In this document: one piece after another, positions 1 to 7,054 of the stretch
How the letters are laid out: the number at the start of each line of letters is the position of its first letter
How positions within the stretch are numbered: the first letter of the stretch is position 1
DNA from: Lysobacterales bacterium
GTDB taxonomy: Bacteria > Pseudomonadota > Gammaproteobacteria > Xanthomonadales > SZUA-36
Direction of reading: 5' to 3'
Length of the DNA: 10,111 nucleotides
Assembly: GCA_030637665.1 (NCBI GenBank)
Contig: DAOWGA010000236.1
Coordinates: 1-10,111 of the forward strand
Position numbers and translations under genes: made by a program
Notes under the pieces: model-generated
What the model saw: only the letters and a program-made list of their open reading frames with translations
What the model was told of the DNA's origin: nothing
Database searches by the model: none

Positions 1-144
1 AATCGTTACAATGCCGAACCGCTGGAGGTAGAGTTTGATGCTGGCAGGACCTATTACCTTGGTTATGATCACAGCTCTTCAAACCGCAACGACTGGAAGC
101 TGGTGATCTGGAAAGTCGAAGCCGGCGACAGCCCGGATCAATAG
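1..144 (+). CDS. C-terminal fragment of an unrecognised protein (5' end outside window)
   Basis: An open frame runs in phase from base 1 to a TAG stop at 142-144 and gives the last 47 residues of a protein whose start lies outside the window. The visible part contains [12 protein letters not shown] followed by [11 protein letters not shown]. This alternating hydrophobic and aromatic pattern would suit the final beta-strands of a small beta-rich domain. It ends in a short polar tail (AGDSPDQ). I do not recognise the family. The Gly-Arg-Thr-Tyr-Tyr pattern resembles small secreted or lipoprotein beta-domains, but this is only an impression. Its stop overlaps the end of the convergent gshA gene by 7 bp. 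The frame is open and uninterrupted, which supports a real gene, but so short a fragment limits certainty. Confidence 0.6.
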   Translation, partial: NRYNAEPLEVEFDAGRTYYLGYDHSSSNRNDWKLVIWKVEAGDSPDQ

Positions 145-1502
145 GCGCATTCAGTGAAGGCGGGATCGACTGAACCGTTCCATGCTCCGTGAAACAGAGC
201 CAGTTTTCGCTCCGCGGGGGTCACGCCAACTTCCGCCACGTCCTGCAGCGTTGCCAGGAATCCGGTTTCATTATCACCAGCTGAGTTGAACCGCTTTCGG
301 TTTGTCAGTCCGATATGCGCCAGTTCGATGACTTCGAGCGCAAGGGATTGAACAGAGCGGCCGCGAACGGTTGCCTGCAGGCCCAGTTTCGGAACGTCTT
401 TGCGCAATTTGAGCCGTTCTTCCATGCTCCAGTCCCGGGCAATTTCCCAGGCAGCGTCCAGAGAGGGCTGATGGTAGAGCAAGCCCGCCCACAGTGCCGG
501 CAGGGCGCAAAGTCTTGCCCAGGGCCCACCGTCTGCGCCGCGCATTTCGAGGAAGCGCTTGAGCCGAACTTCGGGAAAAGCTGTAGTCAGGTGATCTTCC
601 CAATCCTTGAGTGTTGGTAATTCACCCGGTAGAGCCGGCAATTTACCGCTAAGAAAATCCCGAAAAGACTGTCCGGAGGCGTCGATATAGTTTCCGTCCC
701 GGTAGATGAAATACATGGGAACGTCCAACATGTAATCTGTATATTTCTCGAAGCCCATGTCCTCATCAAAAACGAAAGGCAGCATGCCGGTTCGGTCCGG
801 ATCCGTGTCTTCCCAAACGTGGGAACGATAGCTGAGGTAGCCATTGGGTTGACCGTCCACAAACGGGGAATTTGCAAACAGGGCGGTTGCAATGGGCTGC
901 AGGGCCAGCGCGGTGCGGAATTTTTGCACCATGTCGGCCTCTGAACTGAAGTCCAGGTTGACCTGCACTGTGCAGGTACGGGTCATCATATCGTGGCCGA
1001 GTGTTCCCATTTTCGACATGTAGTCACGCATGATCCGGTAGCGTGCCTTGGGCATCCACTCCATATCTTCCTGCCGCCACTTGGGCTGGAAACCCATACC
1101 CAGAAATGCGATTCCCAACGGCTCGGACACTTGTCGCACCTGCTTGAGATGGGTGTTCACTTCCGTGCAGGTGTCATGAATGCTGTCGAGCAGAGCGCCG
1201 GATAATTCAAGTTGCCCCCCGGGCTCCAGGGTGATCGATGCGCCGGTGTCGTCCAGCAATGCAATCGGCTGGCCATTTTCCATCACAGGCCGCCAGTCGA
1301 ATTGCTCTGCCAGGCCGGTGAGAAGGGCTTGGATGCCATGCTTCCCTGAATACGGCAATGGACGCAGGTCATTGACTGTGAAGCCGAACTTCTCGTGTTC
1401 GGTACCCAGTTTCCACTGATCTTGCGGCTTGCAGCCACTGGCCATGTAGTCAAGCAGCTCGCCCACGGTTTCAACAGTTGCTGAATTGCTGGATGATGCC
1501 AA
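138..1502 (-). CDS. gshA: Glutamate-cysteine ligase, divergent (plant-like) proteobacterial type
   Basis: This cytoplasmic enzyme joins L-glutamate and L-cysteine with ATP to give gamma-glutamylcysteine, the first step of glutathione synthesis (EC 6.3.2.2). Diagnostic motifs of the GCS2/plant-like family are visible: GTEHEKFGF near the N-terminus, [47 protein letters not shown] and [19 protein letters not shown]. All are intact and the length of about 454 residues is normal for the family. The frame is open from a TTG at 1535 that directly follows an in-frame stop, but that codon has no ribosome binding site. A second TTG at 1502-1500 has GGAG 7 nt upstream and is preferred, which removes 11 residues. 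No ATG occurs before the conserved domain. The gene stands alone, divergent from the opp operon; gshB is not in the window. Function is very secure and the start only moderately so. Confidence 0.95.
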   Translation of the reverse strand: MASSSNSATVETVGELLDYMASGCKPQDQWKLGTEHEKFGFTVNDLRPLPYSGKHGIQALLTGLAEQFDWRPVMENGQPIALLDDTGASITLEPGGQLELSGALLDSIHDTCTEVNTHLKQVRQVSEPLGIAFLGMGFQPKWRQEDMEWMPKARYRIMRDYMSKMGTLGHDMMTRTCTVQVNLDFSSEADMVQKFRTALALQPIATALFANSPFVDGQPNGYLSYRSHVWEDTDPDRTGMLPFVFDEDMGFEKYTDYMLDVPMYFIYRDGNYIDASGQSFRDFLSGKLPALPGELPTLKDWEDHLTTAFPEVRLKRFLEMRGADGGPWARLCALPALWAGLLYHQPSLDAAWEIARDWSMEERLKLRKDVPKLGLQATVRGRSVQSLALEVIELAHIGLTNRKRFNSAGDNETGFLATLQDVAEVGVTPAERKLALFHGAWNGSVDPAFTECAY

Positions 1503-1509
1503 AATTCGA

Positions 1510-1513
1510 CTCC
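1510..1513 (-). promoter_or_regulatory. Ribosome binding site that selects the gshA TTG start
   Basis: On the minus strand GGAG (complement of CTCC at 1510-1513) lies 7 nt before the TTG at 1502-1500. The alternative TTG at 1535-1533 has no purine-rich sequence in the expected position. This favours the downstream start for gshA. Confidence 0.5.
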
Positions 1514-1574
1514 GATCAATTTCAGGCCGGGACAATCAGGAACCCGGCCACAATTATTAACAGCCTGGCGGACA

Positions 1575-1581
1575 ATTATCA
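1575..1581 (-). promoter_or_regulatory. Possible -10 element for gshA
   Basis: The minus strand reads TGATAAT here, and GATAAT matches the sigma-70 -10 consensus at five of six positions. It lies about 75 nt upstream of the preferred gshA start. No convincing -35 hexamer lies at 16-18 nt spacing, so this is a weak candidate based only on position and the -10 match. Confidence 0.2.
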
Positions 1582-1610
1582 TTGGAAAGCGCCGGCCAAT
1601 TGCCTAGTGT
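1582..1610 (+). promoter_or_regulatory. Possible sigma-70 promoter for the opp operon
   Basis: TTGGAA at 1582-1587 (four of six to the -35 consensus) is followed after 17 bp by TAGTGT at 1605-1610 (three of six to the -10 consensus). It lies about 70 bp upstream of the preferred start of the first oppA-like gene, within the only sizeable non-coding stretch before the operon. The -10 match is poor, so transcription from this region is inferred mainly from gene layout. I saw no clear operator or riboswitch in 1503-1681. Confidence 0.25.
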
Positions 1611-1681
1611 AGTGCATCATGATTATTGGTACATTTACAGGATACACGCAGGAACAGAAACGAAACAGGCCCAACGCCCAG

Positions 1682-3259
1682 ATGACCCCGCCCAATACGA
1701 GTTTTTCCAAGCCAGTATTAGCAGCGCTTGTTGTGCTGCTGATGGTGCCGTCCGCATGGTCATCCGTTGTGCGCCGTGGCCTGGGGCCGGAGCCCGATTC
1801 TCTCAACATTCACCAGGCCCAGGGACTGGCAGCGGTCAATCTGCTGCGGGATCTGCGGGAAGGCCTGGTGACTTTTGATTCTAACGGTGAGCCGGCGCCC
1901 GGTCAGGCGGTTTCATGGCAGGTGCTCGATGGTGGAAAGCGGTACCGGTTTACCCTGCGGCCGGACGCCAGGTGGTCTAATGGCGACCCGGTGACGGCTG
2001 CCGATTTTGTGCGCGGGTGGCATCATGCATTCTCACCGGAAAACCCGGCAGTGACAGCCGGCCTGCTGCAGAGCATTCTCAACGCTGATGAAATCATCGC
2101 AGGTACCATGGATGTCAGTATGCTGGGGATCAAAGCCATCGAGCCCGGAATCCTGGAAGTTCTGCTGAAGGAGCCCGCTCCGTGGATTTTGGAAATCCTG
2201 GCTCATCCGGTGAGCTATCCACTGCACCAGGCTACGCTGGCTGACCTGAGGCAGGCCCCGGTCAATGGCGCATACACGCTGGATGAATGGATTCCCAGGG
2301 CTTCGATCCGGCTTCAGAGGAACCCTGAGTACTATGCCTCGGACACGGTAGCCATGGATACGGTCGAGTACTTTCCCATCGAAGAGCCGACAGCGGAACT
2401 CTCCCGTTACCGTGCCGGCGAGTTGGATATCACGGAAACTATTCCAGCCGGCCGTTTTAAATGGTTACAGGAGAACCTGGCCCCGGATCTTCATGTCCAC
2501 CCCTACCTGGGTAGTTTCTGGCTGGGCCTCAACCTGAGGCACCCGGCCCTGGGTCTTTCAGCAGATTTACGTCGAGCCCTGGCCCTCGCGATTGATCGGG
2601 AGACGCTGGTCCGCGTGGTGCTGGGCGCCGGGGAAATGCCCGCCTGGAGCGTGGTTCCACCCGGTATCAGCTCTTATGAGCCCGCAAAAATGACAGAATC
2701 AGGCTGGACCCAGGAACAACGTGAGGCCGAGGCGGTTCGTCTGTTCAGTAAATCAGGCCTGGGCAAGCGTCAGCCGCTGATGCTTCAATTGCGCTACAAC
2801 ACATCGGGCGTTCATCGCCGTGTCGCGGTCACGGTTTCAGCCATGTGGAAGCAAGTACTTGGCGTATTGACCGAACTGATCAACGAAGAGTGGAAAGTTT
2901 TCGTGAACAACCGCAAGATGGGTGTTGTCACCGAAGTGTTCCGCGGGGGTTGGATTGCGGACTATGCGGATTCGTCCAGTTTTCTCGATCTGTTCATCAG
3001 CGGGAATGCTCTGAACACGACTTTCTATGCCAATCCGGCATTTGATCAGTTGATGGATTCGGCCCAACTGACGGGTGGTGCGGAGCGCAAGCACCTTCTA
3101 CGGGACGCTGAAGCGCTCTTAATGCAGGACATGCCGGTCATCCCGCTTTACTATTATGTCTCGCGCCACCTTGTTAACCCGCGAATGACCGGTTTTGCTG
3201 ACAACGTGCGCGATATTCACCTGTCCAGGTACCTGGGACTGGAGACGGAGAGCCCTTGA
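1682..3259 (+). CDS. oppA: Peptide ABC transporter substrate-binding protein, OppA-like 1 (secreted, no lipobox)
   Basis: Periplasmic binding protein of the SBP_bac_5 (OppA/DppA) family, which captures peptides and delivers them to the OppBCDF importer. Numbering is from the ATG at 1682. That start places a typical signal peptide directly at the N-terminus: short polar lead, LAALVVLLMV core, then a PSAWSS region suited to signal peptidase I. There is no lipobox cysteine. The frame is also open from an ATG at 1619, but that adds 21 polar residues before the signal peptide and has no ribosome binding site; the 1682 start also has only a weak one. Family features include RRGLGPEPDSLN at the mature N-terminus, RWSNGDPVTAADFV, and GGWIADYAD around D427, the position of the OppA aspartate that contacts the peptide amino terminus. 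NTTFYANPAFD closely matches the enterobacterial OppA pattern. About 525 residues is normal for the family. Substrate specificity cannot be read from sequence. Confidence 0.9.
   Translation: MTPPNTSFSKPVLAALVVLLMVPSAWSSVVRRGLGPEPDSLNIHQAQGLAAVNLLRDLREGLVTFDSNGEPAPGQAVSWQVLDGGKRYRFTLRPDARWSNGDPVTAADFVRGWHHAFSPENPAVTAGLLQSILNADEIIAGTMDVSMLGIKAIEPGILEVLLKEPAPWILEILAHPVSYPLHQATLADLRQAPVNGAYTLDEWIPRASIRLQRNPEYYASDTVAMDTVEYFPIEEPTAELSRYRAGELDITETIPAGRFKWLQENLAPDLHVHPYLGSFWLGLNLRHPALGLSADLRRALALAIDRETLVRVVLGAGEMPAWSVVPPGISSYEPAKMTESGWTQEQREAEAVRLFSKSGLGKRQPLMLQLRYNTSGVHRRVAVTVSAMWKQVLGVLTELINEEWKVFVNNRKMGVVTEVFRGGWIADYADSSSFLDLFISGNALNTTFYANPAFDQLMDSAQLTGGAERKHLLRDAEALLMQDMPVIPLYYYVSRHLVNPRMTGFADNVRDIHLSRYLGLETESP
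3247..3250 (+). promoter_or_regulatory. Ribosome binding site for the TTG start of oppA-like 2
   Basis: GGAG lies 5 nt before a TTG at 3256-3258, whose last two bases are shared with the TGA stop of the upstream gene (TTGA overlap). No ATG lies near the signal peptide in this frame, so this site supports the unusual start codon. Confidence 0.55.
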
Positions 3260-5169
3260 CGATTGCGCTTCCAATCAGGATTTTACTCGCCAGCAGTTTT
3301 TTGCTGCTGGCGGCCTGTGGTGATTCGGGCAGTGATTTCTCCCGGCCAAGGGAAACCAGGAATCAGCCTGTTGAACTGGTTTTGTTGGAGGACGGCCGCC
3401 CACACCCCGCTGTGCTGGCGGAAGAACAGCTGGTTCGCCGGGGTAACGGTGAAGAGCCTCAGACCCTGGACCCGCACCTGGCGGAAGGTGTGCCGTCCAC
3501 CCATATCCTTCGGGACCTGTTCGAGGGATTGACAACGGAATCACCCGACGGAGATGTCATCCCCGGTGCCGCGGCCCGCTGGAATATTTCTCGAGATGCG
3601 CGGACCTATACCTTTTATCTGCGCCGGGACAGCCGGTGGTCGAATGGCGATCCATTGATCGCAGAGGATTTCGTTTACGGCCTGCGTCGTTCAGCAAACC
3701 CGGAAACAGCCTCAAATTCAGCCGTCATGTTGCTGCCGATTCAAAACGCGCGCGAAGTCCTGGCCGGCGAATTACCGGCAGAGGAACTGGGCATTAGCCT
3801 GCTGGATGAATTCACACTCCAGATCACACTGACCGGACCGACGCCGTATTTCCTGGGTATGTTGACTCATCCGGCGACCTACCCGGTAAACCGGCGCAAC
3901 GTTGAAGAATTTGGCGACCAATTTTCCCGCCCGGGTAAGCTGGTATCCAACGGCGCTTTCGTGTTGAAAAGCTGGAAGCCGAGGGTTTCGATCGAGTTGG
4001 AGAAGAACCCGCTGTTTCGTGAAGCAGACCAGACTTTGATTGAGCGCGTGGTCTATTTACCAATCGAAGAATTATCCACAGAGGTAACCCAATTCCGCTC
4101 AGGTGGGCTGGACTGGACCAACGAGGTACCTAATAACCAGTTCAAGTGGCTGCAGCGCTATTATCCCGACGAATTGATTATCAGCCCCTGGATGGGTTCC
4201 TACTTTTTTGGCTTCAATCTGGCCACGGAGCCATTCGTCGAAAACCCGGAATTGAGGCAGGCGTTGATCCTGGCCATCGACCGCCAGGTCATCACCGAAA
4301 AGGTGACACAATTCGGTGAGCAACCGTCTTTTGCTCTGGTGCCTCGGGGTATCGATGGTTATGTACCGTTTTCACCTGAGTATGCGGACTGGACCCAGGA
4401 ACAGAGAAACGAGGAAGCGCGGCGTCTGTATGAATTAGCCGGCTATTCCAGCGATGAGCCCCTGCGCGTCGAAATTCGTTACAACAGCAGTGAGAACCAT
4501 AAAAAGATTGCGCTGGCCATAGCATCGATGTGGAAACAGGTGCTTGGAGTCAACGCTTCGCTCGTGAACGAGGAATTTCGGGTTTTCCTGCAGAACCGGG
4601 CACAAAAGGCCATCACGCAAGTCTTCAGGGCAGGTTGGATCAGCGACTACAATGACCCCTACAGTTTCCTGGAGATATTCCGTACCGGGCGTAGACGAAC
4701 TAAGCTTAGCTCGAGGAACTGCGGGTGTGACGCGATACTGGACGAGGTGGGTACTGAGCGGGTACGGGCCCGCCGGGAGCGACTGATGTTCGAAGCCGAA
4801 CGCGTGTTGCTGTCAGACTTTGTCATCATTCCGATTTACACCTACGTCACCAAGCGCCTGGTAGACCAGCACTTGCGCGGCTGGCAAAACAACGTCATGG
4901 ATCATCACCTGACGCGATACATGTTCATGCTCAAGACCAGGGAGCCGGAGGCAGAAGTGCCTGCCGCAAAAGTTGAGCCGGAGCCTGAGTTGGTGCCTGA
5001 GCCAGAGCTGGTGCCTGAGCCAGAGCCTCAACAGGGTGTTAATGATGTACCATCCAGCGAAATCAGCGACGATGAGGATATGGACGTGGATGGAACATCA
5101 GGGGAAATCCAGGCTGAAGTGGAAGCAGAACAAGCAACCAGGACCAGGAAGGAAGGCAAGGGCTTGTGA
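3256..5169 (+). CDS. oppA: Peptide ABC transporter substrate-binding lipoprotein, OppA-like 2, with Pro/Glu-rich C-terminal tail
   Basis: A second SBP_bac_5 protein, paralogous to the one just upstream. Shared blocks include the RRGNGEEPQTLDPH opening, RWSNGDPLIAEDFVYG, WTQEQRNEEARRLY, MWKQVLGV and GWISDYND (D464 at the OppA peptide-amino-contacting position). It starts with TTG supported by GGAG. Residues 1-21 form a lipoprotein signal with lipobox L18-A19-A20-C21. Residue +2 is Gly, so by the E. coli Lol rule the mature protein would be sorted to the outer membrane. At 637 residues it is about 80-100 longer than usual. The fold appears to end near residue 560, followed by a low-complexity acidic tail with PEPELV repeats and a SDDEDMDVD stretch. 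Residues 479-491 (basic RRRTK, then CGC) diverge sharply from the family consensus without a length change. The start overlaps the upstream stop by 4 bp and the gene end overlaps oppB, so it is translated as part of the operon. Family is certain; the tail's role is unknown. Confidence 0.92.
   Translation: MTIALPIRILLASSFLLLAACGDSGSDFSRPRETRNQPVELVLLEDGRPHPAVLAEEQLVRRGNGEEPQTLDPHLAEGVPSTHILRDLFEGLTTESPDGDVIPGAAARWNISRDARTYTFYLRRDSRWSNGDPLIAEDFVYGLRRSANPETASNSAVMLLPIQNAREVLAGELPAEELGISLLDEFTLQITLTGPTPYFLGMLTHPATYPVNRRNVEEFGDQFSRPGKLVSNGAFVLKSWKPRVSIELEKNPLFREADQTLIERVVYLPIEELSTEVTQFRSGGLDWTNEVPNNQFKWLQRYYPDELIISPWMGSYFFGFNLATEPFVENPELRQALILAIDRQVITEKVTQFGEQPSFALVPRGIDGYVPFSPEYADWTQEQRNEEARRLYELAGYSSDEPLRVEIRYNSSENHKKIALAIASMWKQVLGVNASLVNEEFRVFLQNRAQKAITQVFRAGWISDYNDPYSFLEIFRTGRRRTKLSSRNCGCDAILDEVGTERVRARRERLMFEAERVLLSDFVIIPIYTYVTKRLVDQHLRGWQNNVMDHHLTRYMFMLKTREPEAEVPAAKVEPEPELVPEPELVPEPEPQQGVNDVPSSEISDDEDMDVDGTSGEIQAEVEAEQATRTRKEGKGL
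4972..5025 (+). repeat. Short tandem repeat of 18 bp encoding PEPELV-type units
   Basis: Two adjacent 18-bp units (4990-5007 and 5008-5025) differ at one base, TTGGTGCCTGAGCCAGAG versus CTGGTGCCTGAGCCAGAG. They are preceded by a more diverged third copy at 4972-4989. Because the unit is a multiple of three, gain or loss of copies would keep the reading frame of the surrounding oppA-like gene. The encoded protein reads as repeated Leu/Val-Val-Pro-Glu-Pro-Glu in the C-terminal tail. Confidence 0.85.
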
Positions 5170-6110
5170 ATCAGGAAGGAATATTACGCCACTCGGCCAC
5201 CCGCTTGCTGGGTTTGATCCCGACTTTGCTGGTATTGATCACGATCGCATTTTTCCTCATCCGCATGGCGCCCGGTGGTCCATTCGACAGTGAAAAAGTC
5301 CTGCCGCCTGAAATCAGGGCCAACCTGGATGCCAAGTACCACCTGGATGAGCCGCTGATGCAGCAGTATTTCCGCTATCTGGGCCAGATCATCACACTGG
5401 ATTTCGGGCCATCCTTCCAGTACAAGGACTGGACCGTTAATGAGCTGATTGCGCGCGGTTTCCCGGTATCACTGACCGTGGGCGGGCTGGCCATGCTGCT
5501 CGCTTTCCTGGTGGGCACGTCCATCGGGATTACCGCGGCATTAAGACAAAACACGGCAATGGACTACTCGATCATGGGGGTGGCCATGCTGGGTATATCC
5601 ATCCCGAATTTCGTTGTGGCTCCCCTGCTGATCCTGGTGCTGGCGGTGTATCAGGGCTGGTTGCCGGCCGGTGGCTGGGACTGGTCCATCCAACGGATGA
5701 TATTGCCGGTGGTGACACTGGCCCTGCCGGTGATTGCTTATATAGCCCGGCTTACCCGCGGCAGCATGATCGAAGTGCTGCACAGCAACTACATTCGAAC
5801 CGCCCGGGCCAAGGGCCTGCCGGGACACCTGGTTATTCGCAGGCACGCACTCAAGCCCGCTCTGCTTCCCGTCATTTCTTTCATGGGTCCAGCCACGGCA
5901 GGCCTGATCACCGGCTCGGTCGTGATCGAGCGTATCTATAGTATTCCCGGGCTCGGCAGTTACTTCGTGCAGGGCGCCCTGAATCGCGATTACACGCTGG
6001 TGATGGGCGTTGTCATCTTTTACGGCGTCATTATCATCCTGCTGAATTTCATTGTGGATCTCCTGTATGCCTGGATGAACCCGAAAATCCGCTATGACGA
6101 GGTCCAATGA
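5166..6110 (+). CDS. oppB: Oligopeptide ABC transporter permease OppB
   Basis: Inner-membrane subunit that, with OppC, forms the channel of the peptide importer. The protein has 314 residues, close to the usual length. A first membrane segment at about residues 10-30 (LLGLIPTLLVLITIAFFLI) is followed by the RMAPGGPFD motif typical of OppB/DppB N-termini. A periplasmic region and five further hydrophobic segments follow. The cytoplasmic coupling loop (EAA-type) spans about residues 211-231, with RTARAKGLP and the RRHALKPALLPV continuation almost identical to the E. coli OppB pattern. GPATAGLITGSVVIE and PGLGSYFVQGALNRDYTLVMG are further family signatures. The GTG start at 5166 overlaps the preceding TGA (GTGA) and has GGAAGG 9 nt upstream. 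The 3' end overlaps oppC by 4 bp. I see nothing unusual in the protein. Confidence 0.96.
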   Translation: MNQEGILRHSATRLLGLIPTLLVLITIAFFLIRMAPGGPFDSEKVLPPEIRANLDAKYHLDEPLMQQYFRYLGQIITLDFGPSFQYKDWTVNELIARGFPVSLTVGGLAMLLAFLVGTSIGITAALRQNTAMDYSIMGVAMLGISIPNFVVAPLLILVLAVYQGWLPAGGWDWSIQRMILPVVTLALPVIAYIARLTRGSMIEVLHSNYIRTARAKGLPGHLVIRRHALKPALLPVISFMGPATAGLITGSVVIERIYSIPGLGSYFVQGALNRDYTLVMGVVIFYGVIIILLNFIVDLLYAWMNPKIRYDEVQ

Positions 6111-7054
6111 ACAGCCCCGCCGATATGCAAATTGCCGATCCGCAAGTTGCCAAAACGGAGCTTGAAGATCCGTTTGCAGCCGCCATGGCCGGGCAAGATG
6201 TTCGCGGGCGCTCGCTGTGGGTGGATGCCTGGCATCGTTTGCTGAAAAACAAGGCCGCGGTCATCAGCGGCATCATCATGTTCATCATGCTCTTGCTGGT
6301 GATCGTGGGGCCACTCCTGTCTCCGTGGGAGGGCGACTTCACCGACTGGGACAACACCGCCTCGCCACCAAACTTCGAAACCGGGCACTGGTTCGGGACA
6401 GATGCCGTAGGCCGGGATATCCTGGTGCGCACGCTGGAGGGCGGGCGGATCTCGCTGCTGGTTGGGCTGGTGGCGACCCTGGTCAGTCTGGCCATCGGTG
6501 TTACCTATGGAGCGGTTGCCGGTTATTACGGCGGCTTCACCGACCGCATCATGATGCGCATGGTGGATATTATTTACGCCCTGCCTTTTATGTTTTTCGT
6601 CATCCTGCTGATGGTCGTGTTCGGGCGTCACATCGTGCTGATCTTCGTGGCGATCGGTGCGGTCAACTGGCTGGACATGGCGAGGATCGTGCGCGGGCAG
6701 ACCCTGGGGTTGAAAAACACTGAGTTCGTGGAAGCGGCCGTGGCTTGCGGGGTCGATCACAAGGCCATCATCCGCCGCCACATTATTCCCAACCTGCTGG
6801 GCGTCGTGATGGTGTATGTCACGCTGACTATTCCACAGGTCATCCTGGTTGAATCCTTCCTGAGCTTCCTTGGCCTGGGCGTGCAGGAGCCGATGAGCTC
6901 CTGGGGCGCGCTGGTTAACGATGGGGCGCAGGACATGGAATCGGCACCGTGGACCCTGGTTTTCCCGGCGACATTTCTGACGGTTACCTTGTATTGCTTC
7001 AACTACATTGGTGACGGAATGCGCGACGCACTCGATCCCAAGGACAGGGCCTGA
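6107..7054 (+). CDS. oppC: Oligopeptide ABC transporter permease OppC
   Basis: Second inner-membrane channel subunit. The 315 residues match E. coli OppC closely in pattern. The N-terminus is a cytoplasmic polar lead with GRSLWVDAWHRLLKNKAAV, followed by a first membrane segment (about 48-65) and a periplasmic stretch containing HWFGTDAVGRDILVR. Further signatures are GGRISLLVG, PFMFFVILL and DMARIVRGQTL. The EAA coupling loop (EFVEAAVACG, E209-A210-A211) ends in RRHIIPNLLGVV, and SFLSFLGLG and GDGMRDALDPKDRA close the protein. The ATG at 6107 overlaps the oppB stop (ATGA), with GAGG 4 nt upstream. The stop shares one base with the oppD start. OppC-type permeases carry the longer N-terminal cytoplasmic lead seen here, which separates it from OppB. 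No anomalies were seen. Confidence 0.96.
   Translation: MNSPADMQIADPQVAKTELEDPFAAAMAGQDVRGRSLWVDAWHRLLKNKAAVISGIIMFIMLLLVIVGPLLSPWEGDFTDWDNTASPPNFETGHWFGTDAVGRDILVRTLEGGRISLLVGLVATLVSLAIGVTYGAVAGYYGGFTDRIMMRMVDIIYALPFMFFVILLMVVFGRHIVLIFVAIGAVNWLDMARIVRGQTLGLKNTEFVEAAVACGVDHKAIIRRHIIPNLLGVVMVYVTLTIPQVILVESFLSFLGLGVQEPMSSWGALVNDGAQDMESAPWTLVFPATFLTVTLYCFNYIGDGMRDALDPKDRA

Noticed and set aside
1619-1681. An earlier ATG start (1619) for the first oppA-like gene
   Set aside because: It adds 21 polar residues in front of a complete signal peptide and has no ribosome binding site; the ATG at 1682 gives a normal secreted protein.
138-1681. gshA next to opp as evidence for a dedicated glutathione or gamma-glutamyl-peptide uptake system
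   Set aside because: The two units are merely divergent, the Opp subunits are typical general oligopeptide importers, and nothing in the binding proteins indicates glutathione specificity.
5541-6107. A 188-codon minus-strand open frame inside oppB
   Set aside because: The composition is that of a codon-phase shadow (His-, Gln- and Asn-rich), with no signature or ribosome binding site.
6092-6781. A 229-codon minus-strand open frame across the oppB-oppC junction
   Set aside because: Its translation is dominated by His, Gln and Asp without a fold-like pattern, and both sense genes here are certain.
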